From JAJPJE01 sp963848375 (GTDB taxonomy: Bacteria > Acidobacteriota > Terriglobia > Terriglobales > Acidobacteriaceae), in the NCBI GenBank assembly GCA_963848375.1, contig CAWKDK010000003.1, forward strand, positions 38,092-102,091: a stretch of 64,000 bases of DNA, given 5' to 3'. Below, piece by piece: positions 44,995-54,053 of this stretch. The first letter of the stretch is position 1. Every line of letters begins with the position of its first letter. Under the pieces are notes generated by a model, which saw only the letters and a program-made list of their open reading frames with translations, had not been told where the DNA came from and did no database searches. The translations under genes were made by a program, and so were the position numbers.

Positions 44995-45891
44995 TTAGTG
45001 GTGTCCTTCGTACTTCTCGCCGGCATCGATCGCCACTTTCAGATAATTCTCTTTCGGTGGAAGCGGGCATGTCGCGTAAGGCGTGAATCCGCAGGGCGGA
45101 GTGTATGCCTTGTTGAAGTCCAAGGTGACTTTGCCGTCTTTGGCTGCGTTGGCGTAGAGGAAGCGGCCGGCAGGATAGGTCTCCTTGCCGCTGGTCAGAT
45201 CTTTCATGATGAAGAAGTATTGGTGCGGATCGTCCTCGATCAGAACAGAGAGTCGCGTCTTGGTGCCGTTGACCGTGAATTCTACGTATCCGGGGCTAGT
45301 CATCTCGACGTTCTCGCCGAGGACAGTGGGAATGGCGAGTTTCTTGGGATTGTCGAACGGAACGAAGGTGCCGGAGACGCGATAGGAATCCTGGATCGGA
45401 AAATATTGCAATCCCTGGAATTCTCGCGCCCGATCGCTGTTCGTGTCTTTCACGCGAATCCCCACGCGCTTGTTGCGCTTAATTACGTGCATGCGCAAGT
45501 CGCCCAGTTCGAGGACCGTGGGCTTCTCGCTTTCGTCCGACTCAAGCTTCATCTCCGTTACCGGTTTGCCATTGGCCTTGAGGTCCGATCCGGGTAGCGC
45601 TTTTACCGTGACGACGCCATCTTTAAGCTCGAAAGTGCCAGCCTGGTCCGGGGCTTTGGCATGGGGCAGCAGCACAGGGTCGTTGCCATTGGATCCGAAC
45701 TGGTTGCTGCCTTCTTTCAGCCAGAAGAGGCCGACAAGCGGAAGCCAGTTTTCCTTCAGGCTGTTCACGCGCTGAGCGCGCCACTTCATGATATCGGCCT
45801 GATACGCAGCGTCTTTTTGAGTATCCGCAGCCCAAGCAGCTCCCGCAAGTGAGGCAACCAGAAGTGCGCACAATAACCTATGGCGTTGCAT
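44995..45891 (-). CDS. DUF1684 family secreted protein
   Basis: The 298-residue protein has a Sec signal (HRLLCALLVASLAGAAWA) and the DUF1684 core: ENWLPLVGLFWLKEGSNQFG near residue 50 and TVNGTKTRLSVLIEDD. It also has GYVEFTVNG and the Cys-containing C-terminal block NKAYTPPCGFTPYATCPLPP. The family has no established function and is widespread in soil bacteria. The start at 45891 begins directly at the signal peptide; an upstream in-frame ATG at 45924 is an alternative. Confidence 0.85.
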   Translation of the reverse strand: MQRHRLLCALLVASLAGAAWAADTQKDAAYQADIMKWRAQRVNSLKENWLPLVGLFWLKEGSNQFGSNGNDPVLLPHAKAPDQAGTFELKDGVVTVKALPGSDLKANGKPVTEMKLESDESEKPTVLELGDLRMHVIKRNKRVGIRVKDTNSDRAREFQGLQYFPIQDSYRVSGTFVPFDNPKKLAIPTVLGENVEMTSPGYVEFTVNGTKTRLSVLIEDDPHQYFFIMKDLTSGKETYPAGRFLYANAAKDGKVTLDFNKAYTPPCGFTPYATCPLPPKENYLKVAIDAGEKYEGHH

Positions 45892-46035
45892 GAGACCTCC
45901 CCTGTCCGAACTATCCAATGTCACTGCTTTATCGTAGCAAAATCGAAAATTCCTTTAGCGAAATTCATTGAGCCCGAATCAAAACCGTAGCGTAAGATTT
46001 GTTGGGCTTTTGAAGAGTAAATTTTTGGAGGAATC

Positions 46036-46458
46036 ATGGTACGCAAAGGAAACGCCGTCTGGACTGGCGGCTTGAAAGATGGAAAGGGAACCGTTTCGAC
46101 TGCGAGCGGTGTGCTGAAAGACACGCAATATTCATTCGCAACCCGTTTCGAAAATGGCGTCGGAACGAATCCTGAAGAGCTGCTGGCGGCCGCGCATGCG
46201 GGATGCTTTTCCATGGCACTGTCGGCGCAACTGGGGAACGCTGGGCTTACGGCGGAACGGATCGCAACGGAAGCAGCAGTCACGCTGGACAAAGTGGATG
46301 GTGGCTTTGGGATTACCCTGGTGCAGCTAACGGTGACGGCGAAGGTCCCAGGCGCGAGTGCGGAAGCTTTCCAGAAAGCTGCGGACGCGGCCAAGGCCGG
46401 TTGCCCGGTTTCCAAGCTGTTCAATACCAAGATCACGATGGACGCGAAGCTGGTGTAA
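46036..46458 (+). CDS. OsmC-family peroxidase/reductase
   Basis: The 140-residue protein matches the OsmC/Ohr fold. The first redox Cys lies in NPEELLAAAHAGCFSMALS near residue 56 and the second in AKAGCPVSKLF near residue 122. Such dimers reduce organic hydroperoxides or fatty-acid peroxides with a dithiol donor. GGAGG lies before ATG 46036. An inverted repeat resembling a terminator follows at 46484-46511. Confidence 0.9.
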   Translation: MVRKGNAVWTGGLKDGKGTVSTASGVLKDTQYSFATRFENGVGTNPEELLAAAHAGCFSMALSAQLGNAGLTAERIATEAAVTLDKVDGGFGITLVQLTVTAKVPGASAEAFQKAADAAKAGCPVSKLFNTKITMDAKLV

Positions 46459-46483
46459 ATCCAGGCGTCAGTGACGAGTGGTT

Positions 46484-46511
46484 AGTGGCTAGTCGGACGC
46501 GGCTAGCCACT
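46484..46511 (+). terminator. Inverted repeat with weak T-run (terminator-like)
   Basis: AGTGGCTAG (46484-46492) pairs perfectly with CTAGCCACT (46503-46511), followed by TTGTATTTT. It is built from the TAGT-type repeat unit, so that repeat family can supply terminators. Confidence 0.5.
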
Positions 46512-46576
46512 TTGTATTTTGGGGCTTTGCCTACTGACAACTGCTGTTTGTACCCAGCCATCTCAAGGTAAGTACA

Positions 46577-47701
46577 TTGGAAGCCCCTTTGAAAATCGTC
46601 ATATTCGGTCTCACACTTTCATCTTCCTGGGGAAATGGGCACGCCACACCTTATCGGGCGATTTTGCGCGCGCTGCACCGGCGGGGACATCGCATAATTT
46701 TCTACGAGAAAGATGTCCCGTATTACGAATCGCGGCGCGATTTCCGGCATTGCGAATTCTGCGATCTGGTCCTCTATCGCGATTGGAATGAGATTCGCGC
46801 ACGAGCGATACACGACGTTCGCAATGCGGATGCGGTGATCAACGCCAGCTACTGTCCGGACGGAGCGCGCATCATCGACGAAGTGGCAGGTGCAGTTAGC
46901 GGATTGCATCTCTTCTACGATCTCGACACGCCGATTACGTTAGCGAACCTGGCCGGGGGCTCGGCGGAGTACTTGCGACGAGATCAAATTCCACACTTCG
47001 ATCTGTATCTCTCTTTCACAGGCGGCAGAATTCTTCAGGAGCTGGAGCAGCATTGGGGAGCACAGTGCGCGCGCCCTCTGTATGGCTGCGTCGATCCGGA
47101 GGTGTACCGGAGCGTGCCGGAAGAGCACGAGTTCCGCTGCCTGCTCAGTTACATGGGAACGCACGCGCGGGATCGACAGGAAAAACTGAATTACTTGTTG
47201 TTAGAAGTCGCGCGACGACTTCCGAGCGAGCAGTTCGTGCTGGCGGGATCGCTTTATCCGCGCGAGTGGAAGTGGCCCGATAACGTGCGCCATTTTGATC
47301 ATGTGGCTCCGGCGCAGCATCCAGCGCTGTATTCAAGTTCGTGTTTCACGTTGAACCTGACGCGCGGGGATATGGCACGGGCGGGCTATTGTCCCTCAGG
47401 CAGGTTTTTTGAGGCTGCGGCGTGCGGCACGCCGATCATCAGCGATTGGTTCGAAGGCTTAGACAGCTTCTTCAAGCCGGGCAAAGAGATCGCGATCGTC
47501 AACGACCCGCAACAGGTGCTTTCTATCCTGGAAATGCCGGAGCAAGATCGCGCCACGATGGCGTGGAGGGCGCGGGCACGCACGCTGGCGGAACATACGG
47601 GCGATCGCCGCGCAGAGCAGTTGCTCGGATACTTGCAGGAAGCGACAAGTCGCAAGCGCAGTTCTCGGGCGCGGCTGATCGGCATGGAGGCAGCATCATG
47701 A
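46577..47701 (+). CDS. CgeB-like glycosyltransferase (GT4-type fold)
   Basis: The 374-residue protein has a nucleotide-binding N-terminal domain (KIVIFGLTLSSSWGNGHATP) and a C-terminal glycosyltransferase-like domain with FTLNLTRGDMARAGYCPSGR and FFEAAACGTPIISDWFEGLD. It ends with the Glu-rich helix after EIAIVND. The CgeB/spore-maturation group shares this pattern. The start is TTG at 46577. It is translationally coupled to the next gene (ATGA at 47698), so both probably build the same surface glycan. Confidence 0.8.
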   Translation: MEAPLKIVIFGLTLSSSWGNGHATPYRAILRALHRRGHRIIFYEKDVPYYESRRDFRHCEFCDLVLYRDWNEIRARAIHDVRNADAVINASYCPDGARIIDEVAGAVSGLHLFYDLDTPITLANLAGGSAEYLRRDQIPHFDLYLSFTGGRILQELEQHWGAQCARPLYGCVDPEVYRSVPEEHEFRCLLSYMGTHARDRQEKLNYLLLEVARRLPSEQFVLAGSLYPREWKWPDNVRHFDHVAPAQHPALYSSSCFTLNLTRGDMARAGYCPSGRFFEAAACGTPIISDWFEGLDSFFKPGKEIAIVNDPQQVLSILEMPEQDRATMAWRARARTLAEHTGDRRAEQLLGYLQEATSRKRSSRARLIGMEAAS

Positions 47702-48465
47702 TCGGAATCATTCCCGCCGCGGGGGCGGGCCAGCGCATACAACCGCTTGGGTGTTCGAAGGAACTGCTGCCTGTGGGTGCGCGCGTAATCGACGGCGTGG
47801 AACGGCCCAAGGCGGTGATGGAGTACCTGGTGGAGCGGATGATCGCCGCCGGCGCCGATCAGATCTGCATCGTGATCTCGGGCGAGAAGACCGACATCGT
47901 TCGCTATTTTGCCGAGCGCAACTACGCGGCAGAGATCTTTTACGCGGTTCAAAATCAGCCGCGCGGACTTTGCGACGCCCTGTTTCGCGCGGAACCGTTT
48001 GCCCGTGCGCATCGCGAAGTGCTGATCGGTCTGCCGGACACAATATGGTTTCCGGAGAATGCGTATCGAACCAGTCTTGATTTGCATCCCGCGGCTGATG
48101 TGAACCTGGTCTGCTTTCCGGTGAGCGATGCGTCCGCGTTCGATTCCGTCGTGAGCGACGAGAATGGCTACGTTCGCCGAGTAGACGTGAAGGTACGAGA
48201 CTACGAATCGCTCTGGATATGGGGAGCCGTGATCACCACCGGAGCTGCGTTCCGCGATCTGAAAAGATTGTGGGAGTCACGTCATCGCGAGGACGAATTC
48301 TTGGGACATCTGCTGAATGCTTATATCGAGGCGGGAAATTCGGTGCGCGCGTCGCACGCCGGGGAAGTGTATATGGACGTGGGAACTTTGCCGGGATATC
48401 ACGCTGCGCAGGATTTTTTGCGGGGACTGAGACCGAACGCGACAGAACCACGCCAAGCTGCGTAA
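47698..48465 (+). CDS. Sugar-phosphate nucleotidyltransferase
   Basis: The 255-residue product has the nucleotidyltransferase signature IIPAAGAGQRIQPLGCSKELLPV at the N-terminus, with the GxGxR motif near residues 9-13, and RPKAVMEYLVERMI. DTIWFPENAY near residue 120 carries the metal-binding Asp. GDVGTLPGYHAAQDFL-type sequence near the end fits the RmlA/GlmU-like family. It activates a sugar phosphate with NTP. The start at 47698 is the ATG overlapping the preceding stop; the longer in-frame reading from 47422 lies inside the glycosyltransferase gene. The lack of a long C-terminal domain suggests a minimal enzyme. Confidence 0.85.
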   Translation: MIGIIPAAGAGQRIQPLGCSKELLPVGARVIDGVERPKAVMEYLVERMIAAGADQICIVISGEKTDIVRYFAERNYAAEIFYAVQNQPRGLCDALFRAEPFARAHREVLIGLPDTIWFPENAYRTSLDLHPAADVNLVCFPVSDASAFDSVVSDENGYVRRVDVKVRDYESLWIWGAVITTGAAFRDLKRLWESRHREDEFLGHLLNAYIEAGNSVRASHAGEVYMDVGTLPGYHAAQDFLRGLRPNATEPRQAA

Positions 48466-48487
48466 TTCAAAAACTCCGCTACAGAAT

Positions 48488-48733
48488 CTATCCACCTAAT
48501 TGCGTAGTCTGAGTGCGCAGGTTATCGCGAATGTCGCGGTTGATTCGCGCTGCATCGCGAGAAGCGTTATCGATGAGTTCCAGCCAACGTTTTCCATTCT
48601 CATCCAGGCTGCTCTGCGCCAGCAGGTAAGAAGCCTGCATGATGGTCTCGATAGAGTTACTCAAATCGTGGGCTAGGGTACGGAGCCTACTATTCGTTTC
48701 GATAGCGCTATTCGAGGTTTCCATAGTCATCAA
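48488..48733 (-). CDS. Orphan histidine-kinase dimerization (DHp)-like helical protein
   Basis: This 81-residue protein reads almost entirely as two helices: RLRTLAHDLSNSIETIMQAS and LDENGKRWLELIDNASRDAA. The H-D-L-S-N segment has the form of a HisKA H-box (HDLxN type, as in hybrid kinases and phosphotransfer proteins) at about residue 22. No ATPase domain follows. It could be a truncated sensor kinase, a phosphotransfer partner or a stand-alone dimerization module. ATG 48724 (METSNS) is an alternative start. It is convergent with the nucleotidyltransferase gene. Confidence 0.65.
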   Translation of the reverse strand: MMTMETSNSAIETNSRLRTLAHDLSNSIETIMQASYLLAQSSLDENGKRWLELIDNASRDAARINRDIRDNLRTQTTQLGG

Positions 48734-49163
48734 TGCGAGCCCTTCCGTTCTGATCTAGTGTACAACCCCAAGCTTGCTGGACAGTGTAACCGAGGCGACT
48801 CGTGAACTGGATCTGGCGAACCGTGTAACCCATTCTGTTTGAAGCACATTCCACGGGAAACGTTGTTTTGTGAGCTGCTTTTTCCTGATGCGCAAGACCA
48901 GCTTGCGCGCGCAAAGGTTCATGGAACGGATGCGGGGAACGGGCCAAAACGCGCTCTAAAGCTGCTACTTAGTTGTTCTACTCTGAATCCCTAAGGCTCG
49001 GTCTAGGGTGAAGTAGCTAGACCACCTACGGCCTTCCTCGGAATCAATTCTGCTGCCCAGCCACATAGACTTCACGCATGTTCACGTTCAATTCACCTGT
49101 AGCTAGCCACAGCCAAGGCCGGATTTCGAGCGTGCCCCCCAGAACGAATACCCGGAGGTACGA
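48734..49163. other. 430-base gene-free spacer
   Basis: No convincing gene is present. A GTGTAACC-type motif is repeated at about 48785 and 48824. GGAGG lies ten bases before ATG 49164, and a promoter for that gene probably lies in the last 200 bases. The minus-strand open frame 48708-48947 is repeat-derived and rejected. Confidence 0.6.
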
Positions 49164-51026
49164 ATGCGTAAAGTATGGTTCCCGGCTGCGGTTGCAGCAA
49201 TTCTCTTTATTACGGCGTTAAATGCGCTGGCAGGAAATGTGGTAACTCCAAGCACTACGTTATCAGCAGAAACTGGCAATAATACAAGTACAGCAGATTC
49301 CTTTCAGGGGTGGTCCGACGGTAATGAAGCGGCCACCAACGTAAGTAAAGTTGATACACGTAGCCTTCTTTATCCTGGCGCCAGCACCAAGATTTTCGCT
49401 CACTTCATGGCATGGTTCGGCGGGAGTAGCCACCTTGATGTTGGTTACAACTCAGCTGATCCCAATCAGGTTACGAAGCAAGTTGAAGACATGATGAGCC
49501 GCGGAATCCAGGGCGCAATCATCGACTGGTACGGACAGAAAGGCTCAAAAGAAGACATCACCACGCAAAACATGATGCAAGCGGCGGAAGCTCACAGCCC
49601 ATTCCTGTTCGCGGTGATGGAAGATGCGGGCGCAATTCGCGGATGCAGCTCCTGCCAGGGGCCGCTTATCAGCGATCTTACGTATGCCTATAACAAGTAC
49701 GAGCAGTCACCTGCGTATTTCCACATCAACGGCCGGCCGGTGGTCTTTTTCTTCGACACACAAACCTTGCCGGGAGTGAATCTGGCGGCTGCCCGCGCCG
49801 CGGTTCCGGGAAACCCGATCTTCATCATTAAAGATGCGAGCGGCTTCACCATGTCTGGCGCAGATGGCGCGTACAGCTGGGTTACCGATTCGTTCAACAA
49901 CAGCAACTGGGGTCAGAACTACCTCGATTACTTCTACAAGACCGGAGCGGCAAACAGTTCCAGGCAGATCTTCGGTTCAACGAAGAAGGGTTTCAACGAT
50001 ACGAAAGCTGCCTGGAGCGCGAACCGAATCGTTCCGCAAAATTGCGGGCAGACATGGCTCAATACGTTCTCGGAGATCGGCAAGTACTACACAGCTTCGG
50101 GACAGCTCGAGAATCTGCAGTTGGTGACCTGGAACGATTACGAAGAGGGAACCGCGCTCGAGATGGGCATCGACAATTGCGTCTCGATTGCGGGTACGGC
50201 CTCGGCAGGCACAGTGAGCTGGACCATCACCGGTGCGGAGAACACTCTCGACCACTACACGGTTTACATTTCGTCAGATGGCGAGAACCTGATGCCCGTG
50301 ACGGACGTCGCGGCAGGAACTCATCAGCTGGATCTCACCCAGTTCGGATTCCCCTCGGGAGCATATACGGTCTATGTGAAGGCCGTAGGGCGTCCTTCGA
50401 TTAAGAATCACATGTCGGCTGCGATTTCCTATACCTCTTCTGGAGGCGGCGGAAATACTCCGGTTGAAGGCGCTTCCAACGGCGGTGTGACTGCAAGTAC
50501 GGGAAATGTAACTGCGGCACCGGCCTCGCTGACCGTTGCTTCGGGTAAGTCAGGAACAATGACAGTGACACTCAGCCCGTCAAGCACGTTCACGGGGACT
50601 GCGTCACTGGCGTGCAGTGGGCTGCCGGCTGGAGCCAATTGCAGCTTCGCGAACAGCACCATGGCACTGGGCTCAGCACCGGTTTCGACGACGCTGACGA
50701 TTTCAATCGGTGCTGCCAGCACGGCAAGCCTGGCTCCGCATAGCGGGATGTTCGCGTTCTGGCTACCTGGCCTGGGACTGGGAATGGTAGTTGCCGGTAA
50801 GCAGCGCCGTTCGCGTAAATTCTGGATCGGCCTGGTGGTGCTGGTGCTGCTTGCGGTGATGGTGTCCGTTGGTTGCGGAGGAGTGGCCAGCAGTGGCACT
50901 AAGGCCGCAACAACTGGAACCGGGACTGCAGCGACAGGCGTGGCACCCGGAACATATCCCATCACGATCCAAGCGACGACGGGAACAACCCAACAAGCGA
51001 CCACGGCAACTCTGATAGTCAACTGA
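49164..51026 (+). CDS. Secreted GH71/GH99-like protein with split Ig-like C-terminal domain
   Basis: The 620-residue protein has a signal peptide (MRKVWFPAAVAAILFITALN), then a TIM-barrel domain (about 50-345) resembling GH71/GH99-type hydrolases: KIFAHFMAWFGG, IQGAIIDWYGQKG, FFFDTQTLPG, and LQLVTWNDYEEGTALEMG. A fibronectin/Ig-like part follows. A second Ig-like domain (from about residue 443, LTVASGKSGTMTVTLSP) is interrupted near residues 528-575 by two hydrophobic segments with an Arg/Lys-rich link and a VGCGG motif. The last strands (APGTYPITIQATTG..ATLIVN) then complete the fold. This split arrangement recurs in acidobacterial secreted proteins and probably anchors them. Confidence 0.78.
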   Translation: MRKVWFPAAVAAILFITALNALAGNVVTPSTTLSAETGNNTSTADSFQGWSDGNEAATNVSKVDTRSLLYPGASTKIFAHFMAWFGGSSHLDVGYNSADPNQVTKQVEDMMSRGIQGAIIDWYGQKGSKEDITTQNMMQAAEAHSPFLFAVMEDAGAIRGCSSCQGPLISDLTYAYNKYEQSPAYFHINGRPVVFFFDTQTLPGVNLAAARAAVPGNPIFIIKDASGFTMSGADGAYSWVTDSFNNSNWGQNYLDYFYKTGAANSSRQIFGSTKKGFNDTKAAWSANRIVPQNCGQTWLNTFSEIGKYYTASGQLENLQLVTWNDYEEGTALEMGIDNCVSIAGTASAGTVSWTITGAENTLDHYTVYISSDGENLMPVTDVAAGTHQLDLTQFGFPSGAYTVYVKAVGRPSIKNHMSAAISYTSSGGGGNTPVEGASNGGVTASTGNVTAAPASLTVASGKSGTMTVTLSPSSTFTGTASLACSGLPAGANCSFANSTMALGSAPVSTTLTISIGAASTASLAPHSGMFAFWLPGLGLGMVVAGKQRRSRKFWIGLVVLVLLAVMVSVGCGGVASSGTKAATTGTGTAATGVAPGTYPITIQATTGTTQQATTATLIVN

Positions 51027-51049
51027 GAATTAGACGAACTGTCATCAAG

Positions 51050-51080
51050 GGCGCAGGCAAACCCTGCGCCTTTTCTTTTT
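51050..51080 (+). terminator. Intrinsic terminator
   Basis: GGCGCAGG (51050-51057) pairs with CCTGCGCC (51063-51070) and is followed by TTTTCTTTTT. It ends the preceding gene. Confidence 0.9.
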
Positions 51081-51287
51081 CGGTTAATGATCAGGTCCAG
51101 TGAAGCTGCGTCGCAGCCGTGGTGAAGTGGGCGCGACATAGGCTTCGATAGGCTTGCGAAGGTTGGTTCTGCGCGCATAGGTTTGACAGGAGCGGAACGG
51201 TCTGTACAATAAAGGTGGGCGTCGAGAGACGCCCGCTTTTCTGCAAGCAGACCTTCTGAGAGTATTCAGACGTCCGCAGTGCTATAA

Positions 51288-51374
51288 GCCGAAGTGGCGG
51301 AACTGGCAGACGCGCATGGTTCAGGTCCATGTGCCGGCAACGGCGTGGGGGTTCGAGTCCCTTCTTCGGCACCA
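51288..51374 (+). tRNA. tRNA-Leu (CAG)
   Basis: The 87-nt gene reads GCCGAAG at the 5' acceptor arm and CTTCGGC at the 3' arm, with discriminator A and encoded CCA. The anticodon loop TTCAGGT between CATGG and CCATG gives anticodon CAG (51322-51324), which reads CUG. The long variable arm (TGCCGGCAACGGCG) and the GTTCGAGTCC T-loop are typical of Leu tRNA. Genes on both sides are protein-coding with no other tRNA nearby. Confidence 0.95.
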
Positions 51375-51540
51375 ACTGTGTAAGTCTTTATCGCATAGAT
51401 ATTCAGGCTGGGGCGCGGTTCCAATAGGCAGATCCTGTGATGCTCGCGAGCGGTTTTTCTTGATACGAGGCGCAACCCTGTAATCGTGTGCCCTGGCATT
51501 TGACTCGAAGGAGCTAACCTCGCGCACGGCCGAGCCGACT

Positions 51541-52638
51541 TCAGATCCAGATCTCCCCAAAAACGCGATACCAGTTTCCTCCCAGCACCTTCTCGATGGT
51601 TGCGCTCTTGTGGCCGCGCTTCTGTAATTCCGTTGCGATCAGTTCAAATTTGCGTGGTCCGTTTAAATCCGGCACATAGGGATAGCGATCTTCTTCCGGC
51701 GCGCTGACGCCGGCAGCTTTACGGTGCGCAACGTCGTCCTTGAATGCCTTCTCCTGTTCGGGCGTGAGTTCTACTTTCTCGATACCGCCATCGGTTCCAA
51801 TGCCTACGTGATCTTCGCCGCAGATCTTGAGCGCATGATCGATATGCTGCATCACCAGCTCTTTCGAAGGCTGATTAGGCGCGCCGCCCAGGTACGGCAT
51901 GAGGTAGATGCCGACGACTCCGCCTTTATCCGCAAGCGCCTTCAGTTCGCTGTCGTACTTATTTCGCGGATGTTCGTGGATAGCATTGCAACCCGTGTGC
52001 GTGATCAGCGGCGGCTTAGCCGATGCAGCGATTCCCTCGGCTGTGGTCTTGTGACCGCAATGACTCAGATCGACACCAACTCCCTGCGTGTTCATCAGCG
52101 CGATCGCCTCATGTCCGGATTTGCTCAGCCCGGCATTGTCTGGCTCGAGGCTGCCATCGCCGAGAAGGCCACGGCGATTGTAGGTGAGCTGCATGATGCG
52201 CACGCCCAGCCGACGGAAGGTCGTAATGCGATCCAGGTCGCCGTCGAAAGGCTGCGGATGCTGGAAAGCCATGATCAGCCCAAGCTTCTTGTCCTTCTTC
52301 GCCGTCGCGAGATCGGCGTGCTCGCGCACCAGCAGGAATTGAGAAGGATAGGCTTCCGCGATCTGCTGCACGAAGGCAAGGTACGGGACGGTCTCTTCAA
52401 ATGTTGGCATGGAGACGGTCCAGTTGATGGCCGTCAATCCCGATTCGCTGACCGCTTTGAGCGACTTCTCCGAGAGCGGCAATCCCTCGGTGAAGTCAGC
52501 GGCCTCACCAGAGGAATCAATCACGAAGGACTGTTGATAGATCTGCGCGACGGTTTCGTCCGCAAGAATGAGATTAGGATGCAGCGACGCCGCGAGCGCG
52601 GCGCCACCTGAAAGAGCGAGAAACGATCTGCGATCCAT
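51541..52638 (-). CDS. Membrane dipeptidase-like (M19) protein lacking the HxD motif
   Basis: The 365-residue protein has a Tat-like signal (MDRRSFLALSGGAALAASL) and an M19 barrel. Metal-ligand positions E (SLEPDNAGLSKSG), H (DLSHCGHKT) and H (LITHTGCNAI) are present. The N-terminal HxD pair of classical dipeptidases (DGHNDLP type) is absent: the matching place reads QSFVIDSSGEAADFT. It may use a single metal or different chemistry, or act on other substrates. It lies in tandem on the minus strand with the class C beta-lactamase-like gene. Confidence 0.75.
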   Translation of the reverse strand: MDRRSFLALSGGAALAASLHPNLILADETVAQIYQQSFVIDSSGEAADFTEGLPLSEKSLKAVSESGLTAINWTVSMPTFEETVPYLAFVQQIAEAYPSQFLLVREHADLATAKKDKKLGLIMAFQHPQPFDGDLDRITTFRRLGVRIMQLTYNRRGLLGDGSLEPDNAGLSKSGHEAIALMNTQGVGVDLSHCGHKTTAEGIAASAKPPLITHTGCNAIHEHPRNKYDSELKALADKGGVVGIYLMPYLGGAPNQPSKELVMQHIDHALKICGEDHVGIGTDGGIEKVELTPEQEKAFKDDVAHRKAAGVSAPEEDRYPYVPDLNGPRKFELIATELQKRGHKSATIEKVLGGNWYRVFGEIWI

Positions 52639-52688
52639 GTTCGATGTATCCCGTGGGACTCGCAGTATATCAACTCACCTCGACTGCA

Positions 52689-54053
52689 TTATTCGGTGCG
52701 CATGCCGACCAGGTCCTGCCCGTTCACGCGCACTTTGACCTGTTTCACCTTGCCGGAGGCGTCTACGTCCATGTGCACACGGCTATCGACCGCATAGAAA
52801 AAGAAATCGGTGTCCGATTCGGGAATCATCTGGAATTTCGGCTGGTTCGTTCCCTGTGCGAAGAGCCGGTCGCCTTCGAAGAAAATCTTGAGATCGAGCC
52901 CCGGCACCACGTGATAGGTGCCTACGTAGCGATCAAGGATGTTCTTCGCCACTTCCACGCGCTTGTGCATTGTCGGGACTTCATATGGCTGTCCAAAAGC
53001 GACTGCGCTGAGTCCCTGCTGGATGGCGATGATTTGCGGCCCTTCGATGTTGCTCGCCAGGATGATCACCAGCTTGTCGTCGGGATAGCGGGTGAACTCG
53101 GTGATGAAACCGTTTACCCAGCCTCCGTGCATCAGGTACTTATGTCCGAAATCCGCGCCGCTCATCCATCCATAGCCGTACCACGCGTCCAGGTTGAACG
53201 GTGGAGGCGCGGCCCATTTCACGCGCGGCTGAAAAGCTTCGTCGAGAAGCGCCTTGGGAAAGATCTTTCCATCGGCAAGAGCCTGATCGAATTTATATAG
53301 ATCATCAACCGTAGAATGCAGCGCGCCCGCCGAATGTGTTCCCGACATGTCGCCCATGTCGGCGTTTACCAGGTGATCGCCGTCGAACACATAGCCGCTG
53401 GCCCGGTTCTTCACGATCGTCCGCACGTGATCGTAGGTTGTATTTTCCAGCCCAGCGGGCTTGAGGATGTTGTCGGTGATGTACTGCTCGTAGCTGGCAC
53501 CGGAAACCTTCTCGATCACGCAGCCCAGCAGGATGTAACCAGAATTGCTGTAAGCGAATTTTTCGCCCGGCGCGGAGACTAATGGCTGCGCAGCCAGCTC
53601 CTCTATCGCGTGCTCGATTCGCAATGGATCTTCGCCTTTACCATAGGCCGCCGTCCGCGTGAAATCAGGAATCCCGGAGACGTGCGTGAGCAATTGTTGA
53701 ATCGTGATCGACTGCCACGCCTTCGGCACTTCGGGGACGTACTTTACTACCGGATCCTGTACGCTCAGTTTCTTCTGCGCTTCCAGTTGCACGATCGCCA
53801 GCGCGGTGAATGATTTCGTGATCGAACCAATGCGATAGATCATCTCCGGCGAGTTCGGAACGCCGAGTTCCAGGTTCGCCATGCCGTAGCTCTTGCGCAG
53901 AAGAACCTTGCCATCCTTCGCGATGAGCACCGTTCCAGAGAAGCGTCCTTGCTTGCTCCATGCGGAGAGGTACTCATCCGCCTTGGTTGCGACGTCTTGT
54001 GCAAATGCGGAAACAGTTACCAGAAAAGCCAGTGCCACAGCTACGATTCGCAT
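52689..54053 (-). CDS. Class C beta-lactamase-like serine hydrolase, secreted
   Basis: The 454-residue protein has a signal peptide (MRIVAVALAFLVTVSAFAQD) and the serine hydrolase motifs: SxxK in GSITKSFTALAIVQ near residue 77, YSN in KFAYSNSGYILLG near residue 170, and HGG in LMHGGWVNGFI near residue 315 (the KTG equivalent). An extra C-terminal beta domain (about 355-454) is typical of esterase/peptidase members. Such enzymes act as carboxypeptidases, esterases or beta-lactamases. It is divergent from the glutaredoxin gene. Confidence 0.88.
   Translation of the reverse strand: MRIVAVALAFLVTVSAFAQDVATKADEYLSAWSKQGRFSGTVLIAKDGKVLLRKSYGMANLELGVPNSPEMIYRIGSITKSFTALAIVQLEAQKKLSVQDPVVKYVPEVPKAWQSITIQQLLTHVSGIPDFTRTAAYGKGEDPLRIEHAIEELAAQPLVSAPGEKFAYSNSGYILLGCVIEKVSGASYEQYITDNILKPAGLENTTYDHVRTIVKNRASGYVFDGDHLVNADMGDMSGTHSAGALHSTVDDLYKFDQALADGKIFPKALLDEAFQPRVKWAAPPPFNLDAWYGYGWMSGADFGHKYLMHGGWVNGFITEFTRYPDDKLVIILASNIEGPQIIAIQQGLSAVAFGQPYEVPTMHKRVEVAKNILDRYVGTYHVVPGLDLKIFFEGDRLFAQGTNQPKFQMIPESDTDFFFYAVDSRVHMDVDASGKVKQVKVRVNGQDLVGMRTE

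Noticed and set aside
48708..48947. Minus-strand open frame of 79 codons in the spacer after the DHp-like gene
   Set aside because: It overlaps the start of the DHp-like gene, is built on a repeated GYTV-coding motif from GTGTAACC repeats, and has no ribosome-binding site or protein-like composition.
49021..49163. Possible extra promoter palindrome before the GH71/GH99-like gene
   Set aside because: No inverted repeat above six bases or clear -35/-10 pair could be shown by eye.
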